Positions 42,063 to 50,695 of a DNA stretch of 56,864 bases are shown here, piece by piece. The translations under genes were made by a program, and so were the position numbers. The notes below the pieces were generated by a model. It was given only the letters and a program-made list of their open reading frames with translations, did no database searches and was not told the DNA's origin. Source of the stretch: Spirochaetia bacterium (lineage in GTDB: Bacteria; Spirochaetota; Spirochaetia; CADAEX01); assembly GCA_017446885.1 (NCBI GenBank), contig JAFSOR010000016.1:1-56864 (forward strand). Reading direction: 5' to 3'. How positions within the stretch are numbered: the stretch's first letter is position 1; every line of letters starts with the position of its first letter.

Positions 42063-42794
42063 ATGATTTATACAGAAAGGAAAAGTCTTTCCTACAACGA
42101 GCTGGATTTCAAGGGGCTTTGGAAGATAGAGAACATATTCCTGACCATGCAGGAAGCTGCAGGAATACATGCCGAACGCCTGGGTGCCGGCTATGGAGTC
42201 CTGAGAGAGAAAGGAATAGGCTGGGTCTTGATACGGGCTTCGCTTAAAATGGATGAATATCCCGATGTCAACACCCCGGTAACTTTAACAACCTGGCCAG
42301 AACCTGAACGCAGACTGCTGTTTCCGCGGTTCTTCTCCTTCAAAGATGATGCCGGAAATCTTTTAGGAACAGCTTCTACACTGTGGGCCCTTATGGATAT
42401 AGAAAACCGCACCCTGGCTGTTCCTGCTGCAAAGGGAGTTGTGGTGCAGACACCCGCAGAACCCCCTTTAAAGCTTGAGCTTCCCGGCAAGGTCAGAATG
42501 CCCGAAGGTGAAATCGCAGAAACTACGGTCTGCCCAAAATATTCAGACCTAGATATAAATAATCATGTTAATAACTCAAGGTATATCGACTGGTTCTGCG
42601 ACCAGATTCCCCTGGAAATCCACAAGAAAGGGATTCTGTCGGAGATTTCGGTCAGCTATTCCCGCGAAATAAGGAGCGGCTCGGATGTAAAGCTTGAGTT
42701 CTCCAGAACCGACAACCAGTTCCGCATGGCTGGAAAAGAGAATAACCAGGTGTGCTTTATGGTGAACGCCACATGGAAAGAGGAAACATTATGA
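42063..42794 (+). CDS. Acyl-ACP thioesterase (FatA/TesA-like double hot-dog)
   Basis: 243 residues. Two hot-dog domains: the first with [20 protein letters not shown] and [14 protein letters not shown], the second with [20 protein letters not shown], where Asn and His of the NNHVNN block belong to the catalytic set of plant-type and bacterial acyl-ACP thioesterases. It releases free fatty acids from acyl-ACP and ends chain elongation. Its stop overlaps the folE start by 4 bases (ATGA). Confidence 0.9.
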   Translation: MIYTERKSLSYNELDFKGLWKIENIFLTMQEAAGIHAERLGAGYGVLREKGIGWVLIRASLKMDEYPDVNTPVTLTTWPEPERRLLFPRFFSFKDDAGNLLGTASTLWALMDIENRTLAVPAAKGVVVQTPAEPPLKLELPGKVRMPEGEIAETTVCPKYSDLDINNHVNNSRYIDWFCDQIPLEIHKKGILSEISVSYSREIRSGSDVKLEFSRTDNQFRMAGKENNQVCFMVNATWKEETL

Positions 42795-43354
42795 ATCAGA
42801 AAAGAGTCGAGGAGCTTGTAAGAGAGCTTCTGATAGAGATTGGCGAAGACCCTGACAGAGAAGGGCTTATCAAGACCCCGGAGCGGTATGCCAAGGCCAT
42901 GGATTTTTTGACCAAGGGCTACCATGAGGATGCCGAAACCATAATCAACAACGCAGTATTCTCCTCCGAAGCCAACAACATGATTATCTGCCGCGATATC
43001 GAAGTCTACAGCCTGTGCGAGCACCATATGCTCCCCTTCTTCGGACGCTGCCATGTGGGCTATGTGGCCAAGGATAAGGTGCTGGGGGTAAGCAAGATTG
43101 CCCGCATTGTCGAGATGTATGCCCGCCGCCTCCAGATTCAGGAGCGCCTTACAGTGCAGATTGCCGAGGAGATTAAGCGGGCCGTGGATGCCGAAGGCGT
43201 GGGCGTGGTAATGGAGTGCCAGCACCTGTGCATGATGATGAGGGGGGTGGAAAAGCAGAACTCCCTTATGACAACATCATCAGTACTGGGCACATTCCGC
43301 AAGAACCTGGCCACAAGAGAAGAGTTCCTCAACCTTCTTAACAGAAAAATCTGA
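42791..43354 (+). CDS. folE: GTP cyclohydrolase I
   Basis: 187 residues from the ATG at 42791 (GAGG upstream). [20 protein letters not shown] provides the zinc Cys and the His pair, and [40 protein letters not shown] complete the signature, including the third zinc ligand Cys. It converts GTP to 7,8-dihydroneopterin triphosphate for folate or queuosine-type precursors. Translationally coupled to the thioesterase gene, an unusual pairing without a metabolic link that I can see. Confidence 0.97.
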   Translation: MNQKRVEELVRELLIEIGEDPDREGLIKTPERYAKAMDFLTKGYHEDAETIINNAVFSSEANNMIICRDIEVYSLCEHHMLPFFGRCHVGYVAKDKVLGVSKIARIVEMYARRLQIQERLTVQIAEEIKRAVDAEGVGVVMECQHLCMMMRGVEKQNSLMTTSSVLGTFRKNLATREEFLNLLNRKI

Positions 43355-43363
43355 TTTTCTGGT

Positions 43364-44039
43364 TCAGCCCAAGGCCACATCCAGCATCATCATAAGGGTA
43401 AACCCGACAGCAAATGCAAAAACGCCCTTGTCTGAATGGGGCTCTGCAGACATCTCTGGAATCAGCTCTTCCACTACGACATACAGCATAGCTCCTGCCG
43501 CAAAACTTAACAGATAAGGCATTGCAGGAAGCACCATCTGGGTAGCTATAATTGTCAATAAAGCCCCCAGAGGCTCAACAGCCCCAGACAGAACGCCATC
43601 CAGGAATGCATATCGCTTTTTTCGCCCTTCGGCATGGAGCGGCAGATCTTCTCCTTTATAGAGCTTCATGCCGTCAATCATCTTCTCCCATTTCTCTCCC
43701 ATGGCATCTGTTCCGTCGCTCTCGTTCACAATCAGGAAAAGCCCACCAGGCTTGAGAACTCGGAAGACCTGTCTGAAACAGCTTTCGATATCGGGCCAGA
43801 AATAGACAGTCTCAAAACCAGTCACAAGATCAAAGGTTTTTTCATCAAAAGGAAGAGCTGTCACATCCCCCTGGACCACATTGCACCGACCGCCTTCTAT
43901 TGCAGCCTTGTTGACCGCCCTTGTTTTTTCTACTGATACATCTGAATAATCCAGACCCCAGGCAACAGCATCCGGGAACCTTTCCAAGAAACCCTTGGGG
44001 CTTACGGGTGTTTGCAAAAAAATTCTTTATAAAACCCAT
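43364..44039 (-). pseudogene. Chimeric remnant: SAM methyltransferase joined to the C-terminus of a ZIP metal transporter
   Basis: The ATG at 44039 with AAGGAG upstream starts MGFIKNFFANTRKPQGFLGK, a methyltransferase-type N-terminus. The frame then shifts by one, and the rest (ERFPDAVAWGLDYSDVSVEK, VTALPFDEKTFDLVTGFETV, RVLKPGGLFLIVNESDGTD) continues a class I methyltransferase without its glycine-rich SAM motif. After about residue 120 the frame passes directly into the last helices of a ZIP/ZupT transporter: FLDGVLSGAVEPLGALLT, SFAAGAMLYVVVEELIPE, VGFTLMMMLDVALG. At least two deletions are needed. The product, if made, cannot be a working methyltransferase or a complete transporter. Confidence 0.75.
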
Positions 44040-44056
44040 AATTCACTCCTTAGTTA

Positions 44057-44161
44057 TCACAAAAAAATGGCTGTCTGCAGCAACGCTCCCAGACAGCCAA
44101 AGACATGAAAATGAAAGGCTTCAAATGTATCCTTAGGTACCAACATTTTTTCAGTTAGCAT
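44057..44161 (-). other. Possible leader peptide upstream of the chimeric remnant
   Basis: An open frame from an ATG in the centre of the operator palindrome (44161) or five codons later (44146) to a TGA at 44057-44059, 29-34 residues, beginning MLTEKMLVPKDTFEAFHFHV. It runs through the attenuator hairpin. No ribosome binding site is visible; it may be a chance frame or a relic of an older gene. Confidence 0.25.
44061..44099 (-). terminator. Leader terminator/attenuator
   Basis: On the minus strand TGGCTGTCTG (44099-44090) and CAGACAGCCA (44077-44068) form a perfect 10-bp stem with a 12-base loop and seven T. It stands between the promoter at 44153-44205 and the start codon at 44039. Confidence 0.8.
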
Positions 44162-44205
44162 ATGCTAACTAATGACAATATACAATACTCTTGTTTTTGT
44201 GTCAA
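44153..44205 (-). promoter_or_regulatory. Strong promoter with an 18-bp perfect palindrome, metal-regulator-like operator
   Basis: On the minus strand TTGACA (44205-44200), 17 bases, TATATT (44182-44177), then the perfect palindrome AGTTAGCATATGCTAACT (44170-44153) across the expected start of transcription. The half-site GTTAGC/GCTAAC resembles DtxR/MntR-family operators, which would fit the ZIP transporter remnant. Confidence 0.65.
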
Positions 44206-44240
44206 CAAAAATTTTAATTTTTTTTTTGACAAATTAAAAA

Positions 44241-45221
44241 TCAATACTGTTTTGCTATTTTCTTTGCTTCTTTCTTGACCTGGGCTGCCAGCTCCGGAGG
44301 GCTTAAAACCTTGACAGAACTGCCGAAATGGAGCACCCAGAAAAGAGTCTCCTGCATCTGGTTTGACCTAAAGGAAAGATATACAGAACCATCCTTGTTC
44401 TGCTTCATCTTCTGCCCTTCGTGCCAGTTGCGCTCAAGAATATATGTGCTTATTTCCTTTGCAAACTCAAGCTCAACCTTGACCGGCTTTGTAGGATTGT
44501 TCCATACTCCGAAGTTCGGATCCACATGCTTCTTTATGTCGAAATCAGCCGGGATCTTGAACTGTTTCTTGGTGCAGGATATTTTTTTCATCCTGGAAAG
44601 GGAATAAACACGCACAGCACCTGCCTTGTGACAGTAGCCTATGACATACCAGTTCCCTTTCTGGCAGATCACCTGATATGGATCAAAACGCCTGGGGCTG
44701 TAATCCTGCTTGCCCAAGGAGCGGTACTGGAAATCCATGGTCACCCTAAGCTTGATTGCCTTGAACACTGTGTTGAACACAACGCCATCTATGGTAGGCA
44801 GCGGGTCCGAGATAAACTGGATACCGCCTGCGGCAAAGCTTGAGTTTACCGACACCTCTTCTGGCAAAAGGTCGGTTATCTTTTGGAAAATGCTTTTGAA
44901 CGATGCTTCAAGCGGTGTGTTCTTATACTGCTCCAGAAGGGGGATGATGGCCGATACAGTAAAGAGTTCGCCCTCCGAGAGCATGACACTCTTTATAAAG
45001 AAGGTAGGGTCTGTGTAGTAGTAGCCGTTCTTGTCTGCATCGTATTCCAGAGGGGCATTGTAGCGGTCACGTAGAAACTCAAGGTCCCGCATGATTGTGC
45101 TTCTGGAAACTTCGAACATCTTCTCCAGACGGGGGGCATTCGGATATCCCCCCTCCCGGATTATCCTGTCAATCTCTAAAAGCCTTAACGACTTTACTTT
45201 ATCTTCTCTGTTCTTTGCCAT
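44241..45221 (-). CDS. WYL-domain transcriptional regulator 2
   Basis: 326 residues with the same plan as the island WYL protein: an N-terminal winged HTH (LEKMFEVSRSTIMRDLEFLR, then YNAPLEYDADKNGYYYTDPT), a WYL domain with DPYQVICQKGNWYVIGYCHK (the motif reads WYV), and a C-terminal WCX-type extension. Its promoter is TTGCCA, 18 bases, TATAAT, six bases, ATG, with no ribosome binding site, so it is probably leaderless. It lacks the island dyad. Its target is unknown; the decarboxylase operon directly upstream on the same strand is a candidate. Confidence 0.9.
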   Translation of the reverse strand: MAKNREDKVKSLRLLEIDRIIREGGYPNAPRLEKMFEVSRSTIMRDLEFLRDRYNAPLEYDADKNGYYYTDPTFFIKSVMLSEGELFTVSAIIPLLEQYKNTPLEASFKSIFQKITDLLPEEVSVNSSFAAGGIQFISDPLPTIDGVVFNTVFKAIKLRVTMDFQYRSLGKQDYSPRRFDPYQVICQKGNWYVIGYCHKAGAVRVYSLSRMKKISCTKKQFKIPADFDIKKHVDPNFGVWNNPTKPVKVELEFAKEISTYILERNWHEGQKMKQNKDGSVYLSFRSNQMQETLFWVLHFGSSVKVLSPPELAAQVKKEAKKIAKQY

Positions 45222-45227
45222 ACAGAG

Positions 45228-45257
45228 ATTATATCACTCTTCATCCGATTCTGGCAA
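45228..45257 (-). promoter_or_regulatory. Promoter of WYL gene 2, predicted leaderless
   Basis: TTGCCA (45257-45252), 18 bases, TATAAT (45233-45228), six bases, then the ATG at 45221. The -35 box lies within the end of the decarboxylase gene. Confidence 0.55.
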
Positions 45258-46709
45258 ATTTTCTGCAAGAAATTTTATAAGTGTGACCAGATCGTCCAGC
45301 TTTTTGTGTGTGATAAGCGGATTGAGCAGTGTGAACTTAAGATAAATATTGTCCTCGTCGGTAGTCTGCCCGATTACCACACCATGCTTGTGCATCAGAA
45401 GGCGGCGCACCCGGCGGTTTATCTCGTCGGCCCTTTCGGGGTCATCGCCCACATAGCGGAATACAACAGAGCTTATCTCCGGCTCGGTGACAACCTGGAA
45501 GCTTTTGTCGTTTATAAGCAGGCTGTAAAGGTACTGGGCATTCTCCATGCTGGTATTGATAATCTTGTTCCAGCCATCCTGTCCCCGCATCTGGAAAGAG
45601 AGCCAAACCTTTAGGGCGTCGAAACGCCGGGTAGTCTGCAGCGACTTGTTCACCAGGTTGGTGTAGCCGTCTGCCTCGTCCTCGATCCGGTTCAGATAGT
45701 TGGCATGGAAAGTCAGGACATCGAAGTCGCTTCCCTTTTTAAGAAGGACAACAGAGCAGCTTATAGGCATAAGGAACATCTTGTGGAAGTCCACAGTTAT
45801 GGAGTCGCACAAAGAAAGATCCTTGATTCTCTCCCGGTACTTGTCAGACATAACTACGCCGCTTCCGTAGGCTGCATCGGCATGAATCCACATGTTGTCT
45901 GCAATTCCAATCTTTACAAGCTCCTTTATGGGGTCTATGCTGCCGTAGTCGGTTGTTCCGGCTGTAGCTGCAATAAGGAACGGAATATTTCCTTTCTCCT
46001 TGTCATCTCTGATCAGCTGACGCAGAGCATTAACATCCATCCGCTTCTTGCTGTCCACTGGAACATGGACTACAGACTCGTAACCAAGTCCCAGAAGGTG
46101 GGCGCTCTGCTCCATAGAGAAGTGCGAAATCTCGGAGACATACATCCTCAGCTTATGGAAGTTGTCGGGGAGTCCTTTTTTCTGGACATCGTGCTTAAGA
46201 ATGCGGTTGCAGAACCAGTCTCTTGCCAATGTTATTGCAGTCTGGTTGGACTGTGAACCGCCCGATGTAAACACGCCGTCGGCACTCTTGTTGTAGCCGT
46301 AAAGGCGGCACAGATGCCGTATAACCTCAAGCTCCACCTCGGTGGCAACCGGAGACTGATCCCACGAGTCCATGGACTGGTTGAAAGCCGAGATAATCAC
46401 CTCGCCTGCCAGGGTCTCCAGCAGTGACGGCCCGTGCAGATGCGCCATGTAGTCGGATGACGATGTGCGCAGAAGGTATGGAAGAATCTGCTCCTTGATC
46501 TTGTTAAGAGTCTCTTCCCAGCCAAGCCCTTCTTCCGGCAGGATTGAATCCTGATGCACCACCTCGTGCAGGTCTGTAGGGGTAGTGCCTGAATATGCGC
46601 TGTCATCAACAAAGACATCAGAAACAGCCTTGACTGTCTCTGACATCATGTTAAGATATTTTTCCTTTGATTCAGGTATGTGGGTAAGCAGAATGTTATC
46701 GTTTGACAT
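45234..46709 (-). CDS. ddc: Group II PLP decarboxylase, probable L-2,4-diaminobutyrate decarboxylase
   Basis: 491 residues from the ATG at 46709, which overlaps the upstream aminotransferase gene by 14 bases. GVFTSGGSQSNQTAI, HADAAYGSG and the PLP lysine in SITVDFHKMFLMP are the motifs of the glutamate/aromatic/DABA decarboxylase group. Next to a diaminobutyrate aminotransferase, the natural reaction is L-2,4-diaminobutyrate to 1,3-diaminopropane plus CO2. Pairing with dat supports this assignment more than the sequence alone does. No carboxynorspermidine genes are in the window. Confidence 0.85.
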   Translation of the reverse strand: MSNDNILLTHIPESKEKYLNMMSETVKAVSDVFVDDSAYSGTTPTDLHEVVHQDSILPEEGLGWEETLNKIKEQILPYLLRTSSSDYMAHLHGPSLLETLAGEVIISAFNQSMDSWDQSPVATEVELEVIRHLCRLYGYNKSADGVFTSGGSQSNQTAITLARDWFCNRILKHDVQKKGLPDNFHKLRMYVSEISHFSMEQSAHLLGLGYESVVHVPVDSKKRMDVNALRQLIRDDKEKGNIPFLIAATAGTTDYGSIDPIKELVKIGIADNMWIHADAAYGSGVVMSDKYRERIKDLSLCDSITVDFHKMFLMPISCSVVLLKKGSDFDVLTFHANYLNRIEDEADGYTNLVNKSLQTTRRFDALKVWLSFQMRGQDGWNKIINTSMENAQYLYSLLINDKSFQVVTEPEISSVVFRYVGDDPERADEINRRVRRLLMHKHGVVIGQTTDEDNIYLKFTLLNPLITHKKLDDLVTLIKFLAENLPESDEE

Positions 46710-48048
46710 CGGCATCCACTTCCATAACTGCTTTCTCAAAGATAGCTGCGGCCTGCTCAATCTCGGCATCGGTAACGTTGAGCGCGCACAGACAGCGGGT
46801 CACTGCACCCTCGCGGCCGCCCCGCTCCAGGATAAGCTTGTTCTCGAAGCATTTCCGCTGAACCTTTACAGCAATATCTCCTCCCGGCGGATATGAGCCC
46901 AGCATGTCAGGCTTTGCAGTCGGGTCTATGAACTCGGTTCCGATCATAAGCCCCTTGGCCCTGATATCGCCGATAATAGAAACCTTTTCCTTAAGAGCCT
47001 GGAGCCGGTCGGCCAGAATCTTGCCCTTGCGGACAACATCGGCCAGGAACTCGGGCTTTGAGACCCGCTTAAGCAGGATGGTTCCAGCCTTCATGGCCAG
47101 CTGGTTGCCACGGAAAGTTCCGGCATGTGCGCCGGGTCCCCAAGCATCCAGCTTGCGGTTATAGATTACTATGGAAAGAGGCAGTGAGCCGCCCAGAGCC
47201 TTGGATGTAAGGATTACATCCGGCACAATGTCGGCATATTCAAATGCAAACAGTTTTCCGGACCGGCCTATGCCGCACTGAATCTCGTCCACTATCATAG
47301 GAATATCCAGCTCTTTGGTGACACGGCGCACAGTCTTGAGGAACTTGACCGGTGCCGGAATCACGCCGCCCTCGCCCTGGATAGGCTCCAGGATTACAGC
47401 AGCTGGTCTGGTTATACCGCTCTCCGGATCCTTGAGCACACGCTCAAAGTAGTTGCATGCCGCATCTATGCCAGCCTCGCCGCCAAGCCCGAATGGACAG
47501 CGGTAGGAGTATGGGTACGGGAAGAAATGCACTCCCGGCATAAGGTTTGCCACCTTGGTCTTGGCACCCAGGTTTCCGGTGCAGGCGAGGGCGCCGTGGC
47601 CCATGCCGTGGTAGCCGCCCTGGAATGCAATTACAGTGGAACGGCCTGTGGCTGTTTTGCACAGCTTTAGTGCCGCATCGGTTGCATCGGTGCCGGATGG
47701 GCTGCAGAACTGAATCTTTGCATCCTGAAGCTCTTTCGGCAGAAGCGAAAGCACTGTGTTTACAAATTCGGCTTTTACAGGGGTTATTAAATCAAGGGTG
47801 TGCAGCGGTGCATCTGAATTAATCATCTCCACCAGCGCCTGATTTACTTCGGGGTCGTTGTGACCCAGTGCGAGAGTACCTGCTCCGCACAAGAAATCCA
47901 GATATTTGTTTCCCTCAACATCTTCCACCCACGAGCCTTTTGCTTTTGCAATCGCAATCGGGAACTTTCTAGGATAGCTCCGGGCGTTGGATTCTGTGGT
48001 TTCCTGTCTGGTAATGTAATACTGATTGGTGCCCTTTGTCTCAAGCAT
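46696..48048 (-). CDS. dat: Diaminobutyrate-2-oxoglutarate aminotransferase
   Basis: 450 residues, class III PLP aminotransferase. Key parts are YLDFLCGAGTLALGHNDPEV, FCSPSGTDATDAALKL, FQGGYHGMGHGALACTGN, AVILEPIQGEGGVIP, IVDEIQCGIGRSGKLFAFEY and the PLP lysine in ILTSKALGGSLP. It converts aspartate semialdehyde and glutamate to L-2,4-diaminobutyrate. GGAGA precedes the ATG. It is coupled to the decarboxylase gene, giving a two-step route to 1,3-diaminopropane. Confidence 0.9.
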   Translation of the reverse strand: MLETKGTNQYYITRQETTESNARSYPRKFPIAIAKAKGSWVEDVEGNKYLDFLCGAGTLALGHNDPEVNQALVEMINSDAPLHTLDLITPVKAEFVNTVLSLLPKELQDAKIQFCSPSGTDATDAALKLCKTATGRSTVIAFQGGYHGMGHGALACTGNLGAKTKVANLMPGVHFFPYPYSYRCPFGLGGEAGIDAACNYFERVLKDPESGITRPAAVILEPIQGEGGVIPAPVKFLKTVRRVTKELDIPMIVDEIQCGIGRSGKLFAFEYADIVPDVILTSKALGGSLPLSIVIYNRKLDAWGPGAHAGTFRGNQLAMKAGTILLKRVSKPEFLADVVRKGKILADRLQALKEKVSIIGDIRAKGLMIGTEFIDPTAKPDMLGSYPPGGDIAVKVQRKCFENKLILERGGREGAVTRCLCALNVTDAEIEQAAAIFEKAVMEVDADVKR

Positions 48049-48075
48049 CGACTTTCTCCCATTACTTAACGTTAT

Positions 48076-48091
48076 ACAACTATCCAGTTGT
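48076..48091. promoter_or_regulatory. Inverted repeat in the dat leader
   Basis: ACAACT-ATCC-AGTTGT, 6-base perfect arms with a 4-base centre, 28 bases upstream of the dat start codon. It could be an operator or a small RNA hairpin; only one copy was seen. Confidence 0.3.
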
Positions 48092-48149
48092 TGTAGACCT
48101 AACCATATACCAAAGAGGGGCAGGGCGCAACCCTTTTTCTGAAAAAAAT

Positions 48150-48186
48150 TAAAAAAAATAAAGGGTCACGACCCAAATCGTGACCC
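48150..48186 (-). terminator. Terminator after mscL
   Basis: GGGTCACGA and TCGTGACCC form a perfect 9-bp stem with a 6-base loop, then TTTATTTTTTTT on the minus strand, 26 bases past the mscL stop. Confidence 0.85.
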
Positions 48187-48211
48187 GATAAATTTGACCC
48201 TTTAAAAAATG

Positions 48212-48706
48212 TTATTTCTTAAGAGCAGCTCTGATGTCCTTAAGGATGTCCTCAACTGTCTCTGCCGGTGGCTCTGCAGCCTTAGCTGCTGCCTCTGCGG
48301 CTGCCTTTGCTTCGGCTTCTGCTTTAGCCTTTGCCTCTGCTGCCTCTTTAGCCTTTGCGATGGCACGGATCACACAGAAGATACAGAATGCGATGATGAT
48401 GAAGTCGATGATGTTCTGGAAGAAAAGACCATAATTCATTGTTGCATATCCTGCGTCATGAGCAGCTGCAACGGTCGGGTATGCTGCATAGCTGAAGGTC
48501 TGGCCTTCTACTGCGTTTGGATTGATGCAGTAGTAGAGCTCCTTCAGGTTGGCACCCTTTGTGGCGCAGCTGATAAGCGGAGTTATGATGTCTGCAACGA
48601 GAGATGACACAATCTTTCCGAATGCACCGCCGACTACAACGCCGACAGCCATATCAACAACATTTCCTCTGGAAATAAATGCTTTGAAATCTTTAACGAA
48701 ACCCAC
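48212..48706 (-). CDS. mscL: Large-conductance mechanosensitive channel
   Basis: 164 residues starting at a GTG with AGGGGG five bases upstream. The N-terminal helix and first membrane helix are typical: FKAFISRGNVVDMAVGVVVG followed by GAFGKIVSSLVADIITPLIS. A second membrane helix lies at about 93-115. The C-terminal cytoplasmic part is a long Ala/Lys/Glu coiled coil (about 115-145), longer and more repetitive than usual. The channel opens under membrane tension and releases solutes on osmotic downshock. TTGACA at 48761-48766 (minus strand) marks its promoter. Confidence 0.95.
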   Translation of the reverse strand: MGFVKDFKAFISRGNVVDMAVGVVVGGAFGKIVSSLVADIITPLISCATKGANLKELYYCINPNAVEGQTFSYAAYPTVAAAHDAGYATMNYGLFFQNIIDFIIIAFCIFCVIRAIAKAKEAAEAKAKAEAEAKAAAEAAAKAAEPPAETVEDILKDIRAALKK

Positions 48707-48817
48707 GGATTCCCCCTAAAAATATTTATTTTATAAAATGGTATATATAGAAAAACTACTTGTCAAGTAGATATTTTTGATTTTATAATTACTTATAATG
48801 TATTTATGAGGTGATTT

Positions 48818-49852
48818 ATGTTTGGAAATATGTTTTCAACTGATATAGGAATGGACCTGGGCACCTGCAATACCCTGGTGTATATAAAGGGAAAAGGGCT
48901 TGTAATAAACGAACCCTCTGTAGTTGCCATAGAAAAGAATACAAAACGGGTTATCTCTGTAGGAAAAGAGGCCAAGAACATGCTTCTAAGGACCCCTACC
49001 GACATTGTTGCAATCCGTCCACTGCGCGACGGTGTAATCGCCGATATCGAGACCACCGAGAAGATGATACGCCACTTCATAGCCATGGGCCTGCCACGCA
49101 GATGGCTGGTAAAACCCAGGATGGTCATTGGAATTCCAAGCTGTATAACCGAGGTTGAGCGCCGGGCTGTCGAAGAGTGTGCATACAAGGCTGGAGCACG
49201 TGATGTAAAGGTAATAGAGGAATCGCTTGCTGCTGCAATCGGAGCCGACATCCCTATCCAGGAGCCGGCAGGAAACATGATCTGCGACATCGGCGGCGGC
49301 ACATCGGAGGTTTCTGTCATCTCCATGAGCGGTATTGTAGTCACCAAGGCAATCAGAGTTGGCGGCGACGAGTTTGACGAGGCTATAGCAAAGCACATCC
49401 GCACAGTCCACAAAATGATAATCGGACTCCAGGCTGCAGAACGGATCAAGATTAAAATCGGAAGTGCCTACGACAGCACCAACACCATAGAAAAGATGGA
49501 GATTGGCGGTACCGACACCATCACAGGGCTGCCACGCAGAATCGAGATTGACAACCTGGAGGTCCGCGAGGCACTCAAAGAGCCTGTAAGATCTATCATC
49601 GTAACCATAAAGAACACATTGGCTGAGACTCCTCCGGAGCTGAGCGCCGACATAATCGAGCGGGGCATTGTCCTTACCGGTGGCGGAGCGCTGCTGCAGG
49701 GTCTTGATATCCTTATCTCCAAGGAGGTGGGTGTGCCGGTATTCATCGCCGATGAACCGCTTCTGTGTGTAGCCAAGGGCGCAGGAAAGTACTACGACCA
49801 CATGCGGGGCAATATCTACAGGAAAAGCAGCAAAAATTCTTTCGGCGATTGA
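48818..49852 (+). CDS. mreB: Rod-shape actin homologue MreB
   Basis: 344 residues. Actin-fold motifs: phosphate 1 [20 protein letters not shown], connect 1 and phosphate 2 [20 protein letters not shown], adenosine [12 protein letters not shown], and [19 protein letters not shown]. It forms membrane-bound filaments that guide lateral cell-wall synthesis. GAGGTGA precedes the ATG and TATAAT lies at 48794-48799. First gene of the rod-shape operon, divergent from mscL. Confidence 0.98.
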   Translation: MFGNMFSTDIGMDLGTCNTLVYIKGKGLVINEPSVVAIEKNTKRVISVGKEAKNMLLRTPTDIVAIRPLRDGVIADIETTEKMIRHFIAMGLPRRWLVKPRMVIGIPSCITEVERRAVEECAYKAGARDVKVIEESLAAAIGADIPIQEPAGNMICDIGGGTSEVSVISMSGIVVTKAIRVGGDEFDEAIAKHIRTVHKMIIGLQAAERIKIKIGSAYDSTNTIEKMEIGGTDTITGLPRRIEIDNLEVREALKEPVRSIIVTIKNTLAETPPELSADIIERGIVLTGGGALLQGLDILISKEVGVPVFIADEPLLCVAKGAGKYYDHMRGNIYRKSSKNSFGD

Positions 49853-49861
49853 TGACACCTG

Positions 49862-50695
49862 ATGTTCAAAGGAATATCGTTCCAGAAGCATAAAAAAGAT
49901 TTCATCACACTGTTTGTTCTGGTGAGCCTGAGCATCGGAATGCTGGTTTATACTGCATTCTCTGACATCTCATTCAGGCCCAAGCAGGCAGGGCTCGATT
50001 TCTTCTCGCTATTCCAGCGCGGAATTGTAGGAACAGGCAAGTTCTTCTCACAGACACTCAATTCCATATCGGAGCTTCGTAATCTTAAAAAAGAGTACGA
50101 CAGCCTGCTCGAAGATTATGCCGAATACCAGCAGATGAAACAGGATTATGATCACCTGGCCCAGGAGAACTCGCTTCTTAAGGATCAGCTGGGATACATG
50201 AAAGAAGAGGGCATTGCAAAGATTCCGGCCAAGGTTATAGGGGGCAACACCGGCAACTTTTTCAGGAGCATGGTTATAAACCAGGGAAGCAACAAAGGGA
50301 TAAAGAAAGATATGCCTGTAATTGCCTATGTGGACGGTTACCAGAGCCTTGTGGGAAAAGTTATGGAGGTAAGCGCTTATTCTGCTGTCGTAAAACCAAT
50401 AACAGACAGCAGCCTGTATGTGCCTGCAGTGCTTCAGAAATACAGATATCGGGGGCTGGTGAACGGCCTGGTAATGGATTTTGTCAGCCGCGAGGCCTCA
50501 AGCCGGATTGGATACGGCGACCTGGTGGTGACATCGGGATTCAACGGCAGCTACCCCGAGAACATCTATATAGGGAAAGTCAAAAGCATAAGCAGCAAGG
50601 AATACGAGACATCGCTCCGGCTGGAGATAGAACCGTTTGTCGATTTTTTCAGGCTTGAATATGTTTTTGTGCTCGACCAGGGGAGAAGCGAATGA
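49862..50695 (+). CDS. mreC: Rod-shape-determining protein MreC
   Basis: 277 residues: one membrane helix (about 17-37), a coiled coil (about 70-110: LRNLKKEYDSLLEDYAEYQQ), and the periplasmic beta domain with AKVIGGNTGNFFRSMVINQG, SNKGIKKDMPVIAYVDG and YGDLVVTSGFNGSYPENIYI. It links MreB to the PBP2-RodA synthase. Nine bases after mreB; its stop overlaps the mreD start by 4 bases. Confidence 0.95.
   Translation: MFKGISFQKHKKDFITLFVLVSLSIGMLVYTAFSDISFRPKQAGLDFFSLFQRGIVGTGKFFSQTLNSISELRNLKKEYDSLLEDYAEYQQMKQDYDHLAQENSLLKDQLGYMKEEGIAKIPAKVIGGNTGNFFRSMVINQGSNKGIKKDMPVIAYVDGYQSLVGKVMEVSAYSAVVKPITDSSLYVPAVLQKYRYRGLVNGLVMDFVSREASSRIGYGDLVVTSGFNGSYPENIYIGKVKSISSKEYETSLRLEIEPFVDFFRLEYVFVLDQGRSE

Noticed and set aside
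48986..49861. Minus-strand 301-codon frame opposite mreB
   Set aside because: MreB is certain on the plus strand, and the antisense frame has no motif or start signal.
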